NCBI GenBank assembly: GCA_016342595.1
Contig: JAEINY010000003.1
Location: 19,524 to 83,523 of the forward strand
DNA length: 64,000 nt
Source of the DNA: Marinilabiliaceae bacterium
GTDB taxonomy: Bacteria; Bacteroidota; Bacteroidia; Bacteroidales; Marinilabiliaceae
Direction of reading: 5' to 3'
Made by a program: the position numbers and the translations under genes. Positions 1 through 9,034 of this stretch are shown one piece after another. Below the pieces are notes generated by a model. It saw only the letters and a program-made list of their open reading frames with translations. It was not told the origin of the DNA and did not search any database. The first letter of the stretch is position 1, and each line of letters begins with the position of its first letter.

Positions 1-2
1 GT

Positions 3-1304
3 GATGATAAATCAGTCATGTTAACCTGGATGATCATTGGTCGTGTCATGTTCGGATCTGGTCTGGAGGTTGTCTGTGTGGTTGCAACACGTACCATTGT
101 GAAGTGGTTTAAAGGCTATGAATTAGCACTAGCCATGGCTATTAATATGGGCTTTGGCCGTTTAGGTTCTGCCCTTGGATTAGCTATTTCATTGGACATT
201 GGTGGAGGCGCTGTTTCTCCATCGGTAACTTTTGCCGCTGCTCTGATTGGAATCTCCTTGTTAATGTTTGTCATCTACCTGTTCTTTGATATCAAATTGG
301 ACAAACAGATTGGTGCTGGTTCTATAGAAGGTGCCGATGATGAAGAGTTCAAATTTAGCGATCTGATTAAATTGATGACCAATAAGTCATTTGTTTTTAT
401 TGCTTTATTGTGTGTGTCTTTTTATGCTGCAGTGTTTCCGTTTATTCAATATGCTCCTGATTTATTAGTGAATAAATTTGGATTCTCATACGCGTTACCA
501 GAAGCTGGTAATTTTCAGTTGTTCGGAAGTAATTCTATTGGAACGGCTTCCATCTATATTCTGTTGTTTATTTTTGGCTTGGCCTTTTCGATGGTACCAT
601 CGAAAATGAGGTCATTTCCTGCTAAAGTGGTCAGCATTGTGATCATTGGTGCTTTGTTTGGTGCGTTTGTTTACAGCTTGAAAGATGTATTTAGCGTATG
701 GTTAGTAAATGGACCCAAAACAGCTTCTTTAATCCCAATGGGAACAATTTTATTTACACCCATCTTTGGTAGCTATGTAGATAAAAATGGTAAAGCAGCC
801 TCTTTAATGATTTTAGGATCATTATTGTTAATCTTTGCCCACCTTTCTTTATCAGTATTCCAAAGTGAGTTGTTAGGATATTTCGGACTACTTAGTTTAG
901 GTGTTGCCTTCTCTTTAGTGCCTGCTGCCATGTGGCCTTCTGTTGCTAAGATTGTTGCGGAGAATCGTTTAGGTACTGCTTATGCATCGATGTTCACCGT
1001 TCAGAATTGGGGTTTGGGTCTTTTCTTCTGGGGAATTGGTGCGTTATTGAATGCCGTGAATCCTTCTGTGATCAAGATAACTGAAGATTTTCGTGCGAAA
1101 TTTGAAGCAGCCGGTTTAAGCAAAGTTGAAATTGCTGAAAAAATTGACGCCTTGAAATTATCTGATCAAATTCCACCATTTGATTATACCATTCCAATTT
1201 TAGTATTGGTGTTATGTGGTGTGATTTCAATCTTCTTATCATTTATGCTGAAAAAATCAGATAGAGAACAAGGATACGGATTAGAAAATCCATCTAACGG
1301 ATAG
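3..1304 (+). CDS. MFS transporter, 5'-truncated by window edge
   Basis: Major facilitator superfamily permease of the inner membrane. The frame is open to the left edge with no stop, and the first visible ATG (18) already lies inside a membrane segment, so the true start and the first two or three helices are outside the window. The stretch RVMFGSGLEV followed by VKWFKGYELALAMAINMGFG resembles the helix 4-5 region of MFSD1-like MFS proteins (WFKGKELN...RIGS). About nine further hydrophobic segments follow, with a soluble insertion near residue 100 and another near 355-385. The substrate cannot be read from the sequence; a dipeptide-type substrate would be a guess from the MFSD1 resemblance. 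A strong terminator follows directly. Confidence 0.85.
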   Translation, partial: DDKSVMLTWMIIGRVMFGSGLEVVCVVATRTIVKWFKGYELALAMAINMGFGRLGSALGLAISLDIGGGAVSPSVTFAAALIGISLLMFVIYLFFDIKLDKQIGAGSIEGADDEEFKFSDLIKLMTNKSFVFIALLCVSFYAAVFPFIQYAPDLLVNKFGFSYALPEAGNFQLFGSNSIGTASIYILLFIFGLAFSMVPSKMRSFPAKVVSIVIIGALFGAFVYSLKDVFSVWLVNGPKTASLIPMGTILFTPIFGSYVDKNGKAASLMILGSLLLIFAHLSLSVFQSELLGYFGLLSLGVAFSLVPAAMWPSVAKIVAENRLGTAYASMFTVQNWGLGLFFWGIGALLNAVNPSVIKITEDFRAKFEAAGLSKVEIAEKIDALKLSDQIPPFDYTIPILVLVLCGVISIFLSFMLKKSDREQGYGLENPSNG

Positions 1305-1329
1305 TACCTTTTTTAGATAACGATTTGAA

Positions 1330-1358
1330 AGAGCTGCCTTTGAGGTGGCTCTTTTTTT
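1330..1358 (+). terminator. Rho-independent terminator after MFS gene
   Basis: A nine-base-pair stem AGAGCTGCC / GGTGGCTCT with a 5-nt loop is followed by a run of T. Almost the same stem recurs at 52341-52372 after the M49-like peptidase gene. Confidence 0.85.
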
Positions 1359-1460
1359 ATGTTGTAAAACAGATCAAAGTCGTGAAAGATTGTGATTTAT
1401 ATTCTTTTGCTGAGCTGTTTTTTTCTATTTTGCTTGCCTTAATTTTAATGAAATTTAACA

Positions 1461-2999
1461 ATGGGTGTAGCGGGAAAAAAGGAAAAGAAATCGTTTGTCA
1501 CCATCTTTCTGAACAGTGTGGAGCGTGTGGGTAATGTATTGCCCCATCCGGCCTTGTTATTTGGAATATTTGCAGTCACTATATTGTTGTTCTCGGGTTT
1601 ATTTGCCTGGATGGGCACAACCGCCTCTCATCCCACTACCGGAGAGGAGATTCAAGTCATCAATCTGCTGTCGGTAGAAGGATTACGGCGTATACTGATC
1701 GAAATGGTTAAGAACTTCACCAGTTTTGCGCCCATGGGGATTGTGGTGGTGGCCATGCTGGGGATTGGATTGGCTGAGAAATCAGATTTGATTGGCGCCC
1801 TCATTCGTAAGTTGGTCTTAGCAGCCCCTAAAAGTTTATTGACCTTCGTAATCATCTTTGCCGGTATCATGTCCAATGTAGCCTCCAGTGTGGGCTATGT
1901 ATTGTTGGTGCCGTTGGGAGGCATTATTTTTTTAGTGGCCAAACGGCATCCGTTGGTGGGTATGTCAGCTGCCTTTGCCGGTGTGTCGGGTGGTTTTAGT
2001 GCCAATCTGATTATTGGTACCATCGATCCTTTGTTGGCCGGTTTAACCGAAGAAGCCTCTCACATTGTGGACAAAGCCTATACGGTGAATCCGCTGAGCA
2101 ACTATTACTTCATGGTGGTCTCTACATTTATGGTGGCTTTAGTGGGTACCTGGGTGACGGAAAAAATTATTGCGCCTCGTTTTGGTGAGTACAAAGGCGA
2201 AGTGTCTGAAGAGGAAACAAAGCTGGAGGCTTTATCCAAAACGGAAAAAAAGGGTGTACGCTGGGTAAGTATCGTATCGCTGATCTTTCTGGGATTGATG
2301 GCTTGGGGATTGATTCCTTCAAACGGATTTCTGCGCGGTGCGGATGGCGGCTTGTTAACCTCACCACTGTTAAAAGGTGTGGTAGCTGTTCTGTTTTTGT
2401 GGGCCGGTGCATGTGGTATAGTCTATGGGATGATTACCGGAAAATATAAAGACAGTAAAGACATCATGGGGGCTATGGGAGAGGCGGCTAAGTCTCTAGG
2501 ACCCTACCTGGTATTAGTGTTCTTTGCGGCTCAGTTTGTAGCCTATTTTAATTGGAGTAATCTCGGCTTGGTGATGGCGGTGAACGGTGCGAATGCCATT
2601 CGTGCTTTGGATTTGAGCGTAATCCCACTGATGTTGATGTTTGCCTTTTTCTGCGGGATGATTAACCTGGTGATGGGAAGTGCCTCGGCTAAATGGGCCT
2701 TATTAGCACCCATCTTTGTGCCGATGTTTATGATGTTGGGGTATTCACCTGAATTAACTCAAGTGGTATATCGCATTGGCGATAGTGCCACCAACATTGT
2801 TTCGCCCATGATGAGTTTCTTTGCCCTGATCATCGTCTATTTCCAAAAGTATGATGAGAAGGCGGGTATCGGTACCATCATCTCAACCATGTTGCCCTAT
2901 TCCATTGTATTTATGATATCCTGGATGATTCTGTTAGCCATATGGTTATTGACCGGCTTACCATTGGGACCAACAGGTGTGTTGCACTATGCCATGTAA
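1461..2999 (+). CDS. AbgT-family transporter (p-aminobenzoyl-glutamate type)
   Basis: Inner-membrane permease of 512 aa, the usual length for AbgT (p-aminobenzoyl-glutamate transport in E. coli; other members are antimetabolite efflux pumps). The family N-terminus is visible (FLNSVERVGNVLPHPALLFG), followed by many hydrophobic helices and the re-entrant regions SNVASSVGYVLLVPLGG and SGGFSANLIIGTIDPLLAGL. The conserved C-terminal segment MGSASAKWALLAPIFVPM is intact. The gene is single, with a terminator before it. A TATTTTG sequence shortly upstream may be a Bacteroidota -7 element. Start at 1461 chosen because an upstream ATG (1448) is out of frame. Confidence 0.92.
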   Translation: MGVAGKKEKKSFVTIFLNSVERVGNVLPHPALLFGIFAVTILLFSGLFAWMGTTASHPTTGEEIQVINLLSVEGLRRILIEMVKNFTSFAPMGIVVVAMLGIGLAEKSDLIGALIRKLVLAAPKSLLTFVIIFAGIMSNVASSVGYVLLVPLGGIIFLVAKRHPLVGMSAAFAGVSGGFSANLIIGTIDPLLAGLTEEASHIVDKAYTVNPLSNYYFMVVSTFMVALVGTWVTEKIIAPRFGEYKGEVSEEETKLEALSKTEKKGVRWVSIVSLIFLGLMAWGLIPSNGFLRGADGGLLTSPLLKGVVAVLFLWAGACGIVYGMITGKYKDSKDIMGAMGEAAKSLGPYLVLVFFAAQFVAYFNWSNLGLVMAVNGANAIRALDLSVIPLMLMFAFFCGMINLVMGSASAKWALLAPIFVPMFMMLGYSPELTQVVYRIGDSATNIVSPMMSFFALIIVYFQKYDEKAGIGTIISTMLPYSIVFMISWMILLAIWLLTGLPLGPTGVLHYAM

Positions 3000-3470
3000 T
3001 GATTAAACGATAATCGATATAGATTATTACTACCCTTTCGGCGGCTGTAAGCCTAGGAAAAACGTTTTTACCAGCTAAAGAACAATCTTGTGCTGACTCC
3101 GACATCAGCAACGTAGTTCGGGACCCACTTCCTGGAGTTGATGTGAAGGCAGAAAGCTGTTTGAACAAGGTTCTTAATCGGGTGAGTTCTTTCTGTCTCA
3201 TTAACTGTAGGATTAGTGGGTGAACGAGTGGTGTAGTCGGCGGACTCTTTGTTTCCTTTTTCGACTGTAGGAGAAAGGAAAAGCCTCCACAGCCTGTCCC
3301 GATAACTATCGGGAGCTTGAGTGGAAAATGGAAGTGATTAACTATCGTTCTGGGGATATCACTTTTTTTAAAACGAATTCCCTGAAGTATAGCCCTGAAA
3401 GGGGTGACAAGTTGAAAAAATAGTAAATGCACCAAGTGTAGGAACCGCTCAGTCGGCTCAATTTGTTCAA
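3000..3470. other. Intergenic region with palindrome 3297-3314
   Basis: No convincing gene. A minus-strand frame runs through it but depends on the antisense of abgT and of the 21-bp repeats. It holds a near-perfect palindrome TCCCGATAACTATCGGGA at 3297-3314, of a kind scattered through many Bacteroidota genomes. The stretch 3035-3340 is moderately GC-rich and may be a dispersed non-coding repeat, but no second copy lies in this window. Confidence 0.4.
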
Positions 3471-3473
3471 ATG

Positions 3474-3662
3474 TCACTGGAAGGAGCCGGAAAGTCATGC
3501 GAAGGAGCGCACAAGTCACCTCCAAAATCGGACAAGTCACCTGAAGGAATGCATAAGTCACTGGAAGGAATAGACGAGTCACCTGAAGGAATGGACCAGT
3601 CAGCGTCAAAAATTCATAAGTCCCCTGAAGGAATGCAAAAGTCATTGGAAGGAATACATGAG
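3474..3662 (+). repeat. Tandem 21-bp repeat, nine units
   Basis: Nine in-phase 21-bp units, each beginning TCA (TCC in unit 8), with the typical form TCACCTGAAGGAATGCATAA + G. A tenth unit is degenerate. Read on + from ATG 3471 to the stop at 3710 the repeat stays open and gives a 79-aa heptad protein (units such as KSPEGMH, KSLEGID). The units differ mostly by amino-acid-changing substitutions and there is no recognisable promoter or RBS, so coding status is doubtful. It lies between the convergent abgT-like and lipoprotein genes. Confidence 0.85.
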
Positions 3663-3710
3663 TCGATCAAAATAACGAATGAAGTCCTCGCTTTTTATCA
3701 GAAGAGATAA

Positions 3711-4087
3711 CTGATCAAGCGATGGTCACCGTCTTTCAATCAATTGGGTAGAATCGTTTCCATTAGTTATGAATGCGTACATGAGGTGACGTGCATTAAA
3801 AACTTAGTTGATTATAATCATTGAACCCCTTCTATGTTGTAATCCAATGCTACTTGCAATAGAGGGTGTTCAGGAATGAAAATAATTGCCACTAAGGCTC
3901 TATGTCACAAAGAGGACAAGCCAGCTATTGTTTGAATAATCAAAACTTTGTGTGGCTTAGTGACTTTGGGTCTTTGTGGCAAGAAGCTAAGAAATATTCG
4001 TTTTCGGACATTCCCCTACTTGTGCTCAATGGTGGTAAATGGTTAGTTTGAGTTCAACTCTTGAATCTCATTATGATTTACTGGAGC
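3711..4087. other. Non-coding, low-complexity CTTTGTG-type sequence
   Basis: No gene seen. Positions about 3893-3985 contain the alternating words CACAAAG / CTTTGTG (also CTTTGTGTGG, CTTTGTGG). Similar low-complexity words recur at 28381-28515. Confidence 0.4.
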
Positions 4088-4116
4088 AAAAAAAAGGCCC
4101 ATATTAGTGGGGCCTT
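4088..4116 (-). terminator. Terminator of the two-lipoprotein operon
   Basis: On the minus strand a stem AAGGCCCC / GGGCCTT with a 7-8 nt loop is followed by eight T residues, directly downstream of the lipoprotein gene ending at 4137. Confidence 0.85.
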
Positions 4117-4136
4117 GTAAGGGGGATTATTGTTTC

Positions 4137-5138
4137 TTATTGGTTAATGACCATTACTTCCTCTTTGTTTCGTTTTCGTTTTTCAATTATTTTCCGCACA
4201 TACAGGTTTTTGGTTACCTGACGTCCCAGGTTAATCAAGTCAATTTCGGCAGTAAGGAGCTCTTCGGTTTTAATAGTCGATTTCTTAAAAGCAGGAGAGG
4301 GGACATCGCCTGAATCAGAGCTTTTGGCCAATTCATTCATCAAATAACCTCCGGAGTAATGAAAGCGTACCGGAACGTTGGAAATGCCATTTGATGCGGA
4401 GTCTAATATAGAGAATCGTATATGACCTTCTTTTACCGTTTGGCCCGAAATAGTGACAATTTGGTCATAGTCGGCTTTAATTTTAAAGGCTTGAATTAAT
4501 TTGACAATGCGATCTTTGCTTTCTGCAATTAAGTCCGTTTTTTCACCGTCTATGGTAGCCGCTGCTTCTTCATTCATATAACCGCTTAATACATCCATAC
4601 ACGCCGCATAAAGCTCAATGGCCGCGATCTGTTCACCCATTGCTTCCTTTTCCAGGGCTTGTTGGTATTTCAGTGTGGCATTTGATATAGCATCCGCTTT
4701 ACGTTGGGCTTTACGGGTGTAAAACTCCTGTTTGGAGAGGCGATAATAGGCATAGTAGTTTTTATCATCCTGCCATTTATCCAGGTATTCGTATCCTTCT
4801 AAAAACTCCGATGAAGTCGCTTTGATCCGACTCTGAATGTACTCCCGAATACCATTGGTATCCTCTACTTTGTAGAAGTTGGATTCAGAGGATATTTGCG
4901 TGCTGATCTGTTTGGATAAATCAGACAAGGCTCGTTCTTTGGCTTTTTCTTCATAAAACATGGGGGCGCCTACCTTGGGCGTAATGCCAATGCCATACCA
5001 ATAATTGGGATGGTGCGGACGCTCTTTCAGCCACATGGGTTTGCTCAATTCCAGTAATTCTGCTTGTTTCTTTTTGGAAGAGCAACTACTCAGAAGTAAG
5101 CTAAATGATAGAAGGATAAATAGAGAGTATTTAAACAT
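4137..5138 (-). CDS. LPP20-type lipoprotein
   Basis: Secreted lipoprotein of 333 aa. The signal peptide has a lipobox ending LLLSSC near residue 19. Residues about 35-150 match the LPP20 / flagellar-assembly-like lipoprotein fold: PxW near the start, GIG, then ALSDLSKQISTQISSESN and a YYAYYRLSK segment. The C-terminal third is a beta-rich region of unknown type. The stop of the upstream lipoprotein gene lies 8 bp before its start, so the two are one transcript ending at the terminator at 4088-4116. Members of this family act at the cell envelope; the precise role is unknown. Confidence 0.85.
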   Translation of the reverse strand: MFKYSLFILLSFSLLLSSCSSKKKQAELLELSKPMWLKERPHHPNYWYGIGITPKVGAPMFYEEKAKERALSDLSKQISTQISSESNFYKVEDTNGIREYIQSRIKATSSEFLEGYEYLDKWQDDKNYYAYYRLSKQEFYTRKAQRKADAISNATLKYQQALEKEAMGEQIAAIELYAACMDVLSGYMNEEAAATIDGEKTDLIAESKDRIVKLIQAFKIKADYDQIVTISGQTVKEGHIRFSILDSASNGISNVPVRFHYSGGYLMNELAKSSDSGDVPSPAFKKSTIKTEELLTAEIDLINLGRQVTKNLYVRKIIEKRKRNKEEVMVINQ

Positions 5139-5146
5139 AGTAATGA

Positions 5147-6538
5147 TTAGTTTTCCGGATTGTAAGCTTCAATTTGTTGAGCAATTTGGGTAGCACATTT
5201 ATTCATCATCTCTTTTTCGATGCTACCTGTGCTTTTTATCTTTTTCGAATTGTTAAAGAGCTGGTGTAATTTATCCCGGGAACTACTATCGTCATATACC
5301 TTATCACTCTCCGAATCTTTATCCATGTACTTCCAGTAGCCTGGGACCAGTTGTTTGTAGTCGCCGTCAAAAGTGGCATAATGGATCGTTGGTCTTTCTT
5401 CGTGCGAGAACACATCGGAGATGATAATTTCACCGTTTTCAATATTTACCAGCGCATATTCCATCACGTATTGAACGGTATTGTTTTGCTGGTATTCAAA
5501 GTAGCGAATTTTGTCATAGACGGTTTTCTCAACAGGAAGATTGGTTTCTTTATCGGTTACTTTAATAACGCGTTTGCGGTAAGCTTTCTTTTCAGATTTA
5601 GAAATCCTTCCTGTCTGTTTGGTGTACCTCACAATTTTGCCGGTCAGAATGGTTTTAGCTTGTACATCAGCCCCCATCTTTTTCAACCATTGAACAGCTG
5701 CTGCCGGATCATTATTGATAGTAACATTCGACATGGAACTCACCACCTGATCGCTGATCACTTTATAAAAAGGTGATTTCAGGTTGTTAATATGACTAAC
5801 GATTATGGGCTTCAGTTGCATGGACACTTGCTTCTGCGTGGCATTGGAGTAACTGACGGGTACCAAGGCAATGGTGATCATCGCTTTTTCCAGTGCCTCA
5901 GCTTTTAATTCAAGTGAGTTTTTGTATCCGCCGGTTCCCTTCAGAATGGTTTCATAGTCAGAATAGGCCTTTCGAAATAAATTGTTGGCCTGGTATTCAT
6001 TGGCTTGCCGGTAAATGGGTTCGTACTTAGCCGTGGTCCAATGGGTCTTGCTGTCTTTGTAGGATGCATGGATAGTCAATATCTCTGAAAATAACTGTTC
6101 AGCGCTGCTGAATTCTTCCAGATTTAGTGCTTTCATCGCATCCTGATAGACTTTATTCAGATACAGATCTTCCACTTCACGGTAGTAAGCTTTTTGTTCT
6201 TCGGATATGTGAACGGGGATGCCAACCGTTTTTAGTTTATTGAAATAGGCTTCAGCATCCCGAAAGGCATATACAGCGTCTTTGGCTGTTCCACTGGTAT
6301 ATTGATTTTTAAATTCTTTGATTTTATCTTCCAGTACCATTTGGCCGGTGCGTTGCAATCCTAATTTGGCATCAATGTTTTTATTATTGGCTTTTAGCGA
6401 ACGGTAATACATGTCAGCAGCATCGGTGTATAAACCAGCCGTATCTAATTCAGCTGCTTTTTTCACATAACGTTTGCTGGCACATCCATGAAGTAATAGA
6501 ACGGACAGCACCGTAATTAATAAGTAAATATGTTTCAT
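5147..6538 (-). CDS. TPR-like lipoprotein, 463 aa
   Basis: Lipoprotein with lipobox LLLHGC at about residue 19. Residues 25-220 are helical and TPR-like (A-x-L-D-x-A-x-x-Y repeats such as AELDTAGLYTDAADMYYRSL). Residues 215-440 are mixed alpha/beta and resemble the CsgG-like helper proteins often found with LPP20 lipoproteins. It is the first gene of a two-gene operon with the LPP20-type lipoprotein (8 bp gap). A surface-organelle or envelope-assembly role is an inference from this pairing. No enzyme motif seen. Confidence 0.75.
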   Translation of the reverse strand: MKHIYLLITVLSVLLLHGCASKRYVKKAAELDTAGLYTDAADMYYRSLKANNKNIDAKLGLQRTGQMVLEDKIKEFKNQYTSGTAKDAVYAFRDAEAYFNKLKTVGIPVHISEEQKAYYREVEDLYLNKVYQDAMKALNLEEFSSAEQLFSEILTIHASYKDSKTHWTTAKYEPIYRQANEYQANNLFRKAYSDYETILKGTGGYKNSLELKAEALEKAMITIALVPVSYSNATQKQVSMQLKPIIVSHINNLKSPFYKVISDQVVSSMSNVTINNDPAAAVQWLKKMGADVQAKTILTGKIVRYTKQTGRISKSEKKAYRKRVIKVTDKETNLPVEKTVYDKIRYFEYQQNNTVQYVMEYALVNIENGEIIISDVFSHEERPTIHYATFDGDYKQLVPGYWKYMDKDSESDKVYDDSSSRDKLHQLFNNSKKIKSTGSIEKEMMNKCATQIAQQIEAYNPEN

Positions 6539-6616
6539 TGTATTGGACTTTATTCTGAACTAAGCGTTATTTAACGTGAAGAAACGAAAAGTGTTCCAAT
6601 TATTAAGAGAATCTGC

Positions 6617-6624
6617 TAGATTTG
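6617..6624 (+). promoter_or_regulatory. Bacteroidota -7 promoter element for K+ channel gene
   Basis: TAGATTTG matches the TAnnTTTG -7 consensus exactly and lies 31 nt before the ATG. No clear TTTG -33 box is seen at the expected distance. Confidence 0.55.
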
Positions 6625-6655
6625 TATTACGTCTATACAAAAAAGTCGTTTCAAT

Positions 6656-7324
6656 ATGATTTTGTCCAAAGGTTTTGCCAAAAACTTCAGTCAGATTGCC
6701 AGTAATTGGGGATTATTTGTCATTCTATCAATTACCATATTTATATTACCCATCCTATCAACCGTAATTCCCTATCGTTTGTTTGAAGTATTCCTTTCTC
6801 TTATTGTGCTATTGTCGGTTTATGCCACACGTGAGGATCGGAAAAAACGAGCGATGGTTCAGCTGGGCATTGCTATTTTAGCCATATGGGTCACCCGTAT
6901 CATTGACATGCAAGGGCTTAATTTTTTAGCAAAAATTCTTTTGATTCTGTTTTTCATGGTACGCGTCTTTAAGTTTATCCTGGCTGTATCCCGGAAATCA
7001 GATGTGAATTCTTTAGTCATTGTGGAAGCGATTAATGGCTATCTATTAATGGGAATAGGCTTTGGTGTGTTATTTAGTCTGGTGCTGACGGTTTTTCCCG
7101 GGTCCTTTAATTTTACTGCTTCCGTAGCGGGGAATGATTATTTTGATCCCATCTATTATGCTTTTGTTTCCATGACCACACTTGGTTATGGTGATTTATT
7201 GCCTTTGAATCCTTTTGCAAAGTCCATGGCATTGTTAGTCACCTTGTGTGGGCAGTTCTACCTGGTGACAGTCATGGCTTTCCTGATTGGAAAACTATTG
7301 ACACAAAAGTATGAAAAAGCGTAG
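6656..7324 (+). CDS. Potassium channel (ion-transport superfamily)
   Basis: Inner-membrane K+ channel of 222 aa. About six hydrophobic segments are visible; the last two flank a pore loop with the K+ selectivity filter in MTTLGYGDLLPLNP (residues about 176-189). Segments near residues 20-115 look like a degenerate voltage-sensor-type bundle without the regular arginine ladder. There is no cytoplasmic RCK/TrkA-N domain, so gating cannot be predicted. It has its own promoter and converges with the DSD1-like gene, 5 bp away. Confidence 0.88.
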   Translation: MILSKGFAKNFSQIASNWGLFVILSITIFILPILSTVIPYRLFEVFLSLIVLLSVYATREDRKKRAMVQLGIAILAIWVTRIIDMQGLNFLAKILLILFFMVRVFKFILAVSRKSDVNSLVIVEAINGYLLMGIGFGVLFSLVLTVFPGSFNFTASVAGNDYFDPIYYAFVSMTTLGYGDLLPLNPFAKSMALLVTLCGQFYLVTVMAFLIGKLLTQKYEKA

Positions 7325-7329
7325 ATCCA

Positions 7330-8418
7330 TCAGATCATCATCTCAACAGTTGCACCATTGGTTAGTTGATAGCCTTTCATGAGATTGGCAGTGAGGCAGC
7401 TGTGAATGGGCAGGATGGCCATCAGATCACCCATTTTTATTTGGTTCATAACCCTATCACTTACCGTTATAATGCCATGTTCCTGGGATACTTTGGAAAC
7501 CAATCCCAGAACATCCCCGGAGTTCCAGTTTTGACCGTCAAATTTCACGGCTACGCCATAATAAGGATGGTCTTCAGCATCTTTAATGGTATCTTTAGAG
7601 AGATGAACAGCGCCGCCGTGGACAATGATTTCGCCACGCGAAGGGTATTTGGCCACCACCGGACAAATCAGACTAATAGCAATGTCTGAACGCTGACAGG
7701 ATCCAATGTGAGCTTGCATCTCATCATAAAATACAAAATTGCCAGGTCTTATTTCATCAAAATCAGAAAGATCCTCCACGATTGAGCAGGAGGGCGTATC
7801 TCCATAGGAGATTTGAATCAATGGAAAATCGTTAGCCATGAATGTTTTCAGTGCTAACAGTTTTTGACGCGATACATTCAGTATGTTTTTAATTTCATCC
7901 TTATTGGTTGTATTGTATGTATGGCCTGCATGACACAGAAAACCAATAAAAATAAGACGCTTACATGTTTTTAAGACCCTCAGTAGTTGTTGCATGGTGT
8001 CGTAATCATCTGCATCCACACCGGTTCTGCCATAGCCCGTATCCGTTTTGATGTAAACCCCAACCGGATTGGATAATTGCTTTTCCAGGTATTGAATGGT
8101 TTCAATCGATTCAACGACGATGTTCAGGTTAATTTCTTCTGCCAGATCATCAATAGCTGTCACCTCCAGAATGTTGGTAGGAAACGCTATGGTGATATCT
8201 GTCCAGCCGTTATGAGCAAAATACTCCGCCATTTTAACGGATGATACGGTACAGCATTGGATGTCAAACTCACGAAACCAACTCGCCACTTCGGCTGATT
8301 GATGTGTTTTGAAATGTGGTCGGAGCAAGGTGTTGTTGCGTTTTGCTTTATTGACCATGCGCTCAATATTGGTGAGGCATTTGTTTTTATCCAAAAGTAA
8401 AGTGGGGCGAGTGATCAT
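7330..8418 (-). CDS. DSD1-like PLP enzyme (D-threonine aldolase / D-serine dehydratase type)
   Basis: Fold-type III PLP enzyme of 362 aa. The N-terminal motif RPHFKTH carries the expected PLP-binding lysine (K37). KTDTGYGRTGV and FLCHAGHTY belong to the alanine-racemase-like barrel. The C-terminal LPIHSCLTANLM holds the His-x-Cys pair (H339, C341) that binds the essential zinc or manganese in this family. It should cleave or deaminate a D-3-hydroxy amino acid in the cytoplasm (D-threonine to glycine plus acetaldehyde, or D-serine to pyruvate). The sequence does not separate the two. Convergent with the K+ channel gene. Confidence 0.88.
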   Translation of the reverse strand: MITRPTLLLDKNKCLTNIERMVNKAKRNNTLLRPHFKTHQSAEVASWFREFDIQCCTVSSVKMAEYFAHNGWTDITIAFPTNILEVTAIDDLAEEINLNIVVESIETIQYLEKQLSNPVGVYIKTDTGYGRTGVDADDYDTMQQLLRVLKTCKRLIFIGFLCHAGHTYNTTNKDEIKNILNVSRQKLLALKTFMANDFPLIQISYGDTPSCSIVEDLSDFDEIRPGNFVFYDEMQAHIGSCQRSDIAISLICPVVAKYPSRGEIIVHGGAVHLSKDTIKDAEDHPYYGVAVKFDGQNWNSGDVLGLVSKVSQEHGIITVSDRVMNQIKMGDLMAILPIHSCLTANLMKGYQLTNGATVEMMI

Positions 8419-8477
8419 ATCGTTAAAATTTTACTGTAAAAATAGGCATTTATGAGTTATTACTTTTAATTTTGAGA

Positions 8478-8975
8478 ATGGTTAAGATAGGAGGTGTAAG
8501 GCAAATCGTAATAGGTTGGGTTTATCTTTATTCTAAGCTGCGTCGATTCAAAGCAAAATCGGTCGAAATTGAATCTGTTAAATCAGAGATTCAGTTTCTT
8601 AATAAGACCTTTCCAGTACGTGAGTTTCGAATATATAATCGCACCAAAAAGTGTGTGGCCATCTCGAAGGTGATGGCCGGGCGATTTGAAGAAAAGGCCT
8701 ATCATTATTGTGTTTCTTACGATCTTCATGTGAATGCATTGTATCGGCATAGGGGATATGCCGAAAAGATGCTTCGGCTTCACCTGGAATTTTGTCAAAA
8801 GGAAGGATTTGAGTTTCTCATCGGCGTTATCCGAAAAGAAAATGAAGCTTCTGTTTCGTTGTGCTCAAAACTCGGCTTCAAAATAATATACAATCCTAAT
8901 GAACCTGTATCGGCTGTTCGGGAAGCTCAGCTTTATCGTGAGGATAATATGTGCGTTGCAGTATATGCATTGTAA
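8478..8975 (+). CDS. GNAT-family N-acetyltransferase
   Basis: Protein of 165 aa with a GNAT core. The acetyl-CoA motif A is seen in YRHRGYAEKMLRLHLEFC (residues about 90-107), followed by the motif-B-like ENEASVSLCSKLGFKII. The N-terminal 35 residues are basic and partly hydrophobic. Start at the ATG (8478) rather than the TTG six bases earlier. Substrate unknown; no partner gene on this strand. It shares a bidirectional terminator with purA. Confidence 0.82.
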   Translation: MVKIGGVRQIVIGWVYLYSKLRRFKAKSVEIESVKSEIQFLNKTFPVREFRIYNRTKKCVAISKVMAGRFEEKAYHYCVSYDLHVNALYRHRGYAEKMLRLHLEFCQKEGFEFLIGVIRKENEASVSLCSKLGFKIIYNPNEPVSAVREAQLYREDNMCVAVYAL

Positions 8976-8981
8976 TTAAAA

Positions 8982-9005
8982 AGCCGGATGTCATGACACC
9001 CGGCT
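8982..9005. terminator. Bidirectional terminator between GNAT gene and purA
   Basis: Stem AGCCGGATGTCATGACACCCGGCT, with A-rich sequence on the left and T/C-rich on the right. On the minus strand it is followed by TTTTTAATT, so it best serves purA. Confidence 0.8.
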
Positions 9006-9034
9006 TGCTTCTTTATCGTAATACTCGTCAGTTA

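Noticed and set aside
2911..3645. 244-aa minus-strand frame over the end of the AbgT gene and the 21-bp repeats
   Set aside because: It is antisense to a real gene at one end and to the tandem repeat at the other; its repeated LQVTxxF words are the antisense of the 21-bp units. No family recognised.
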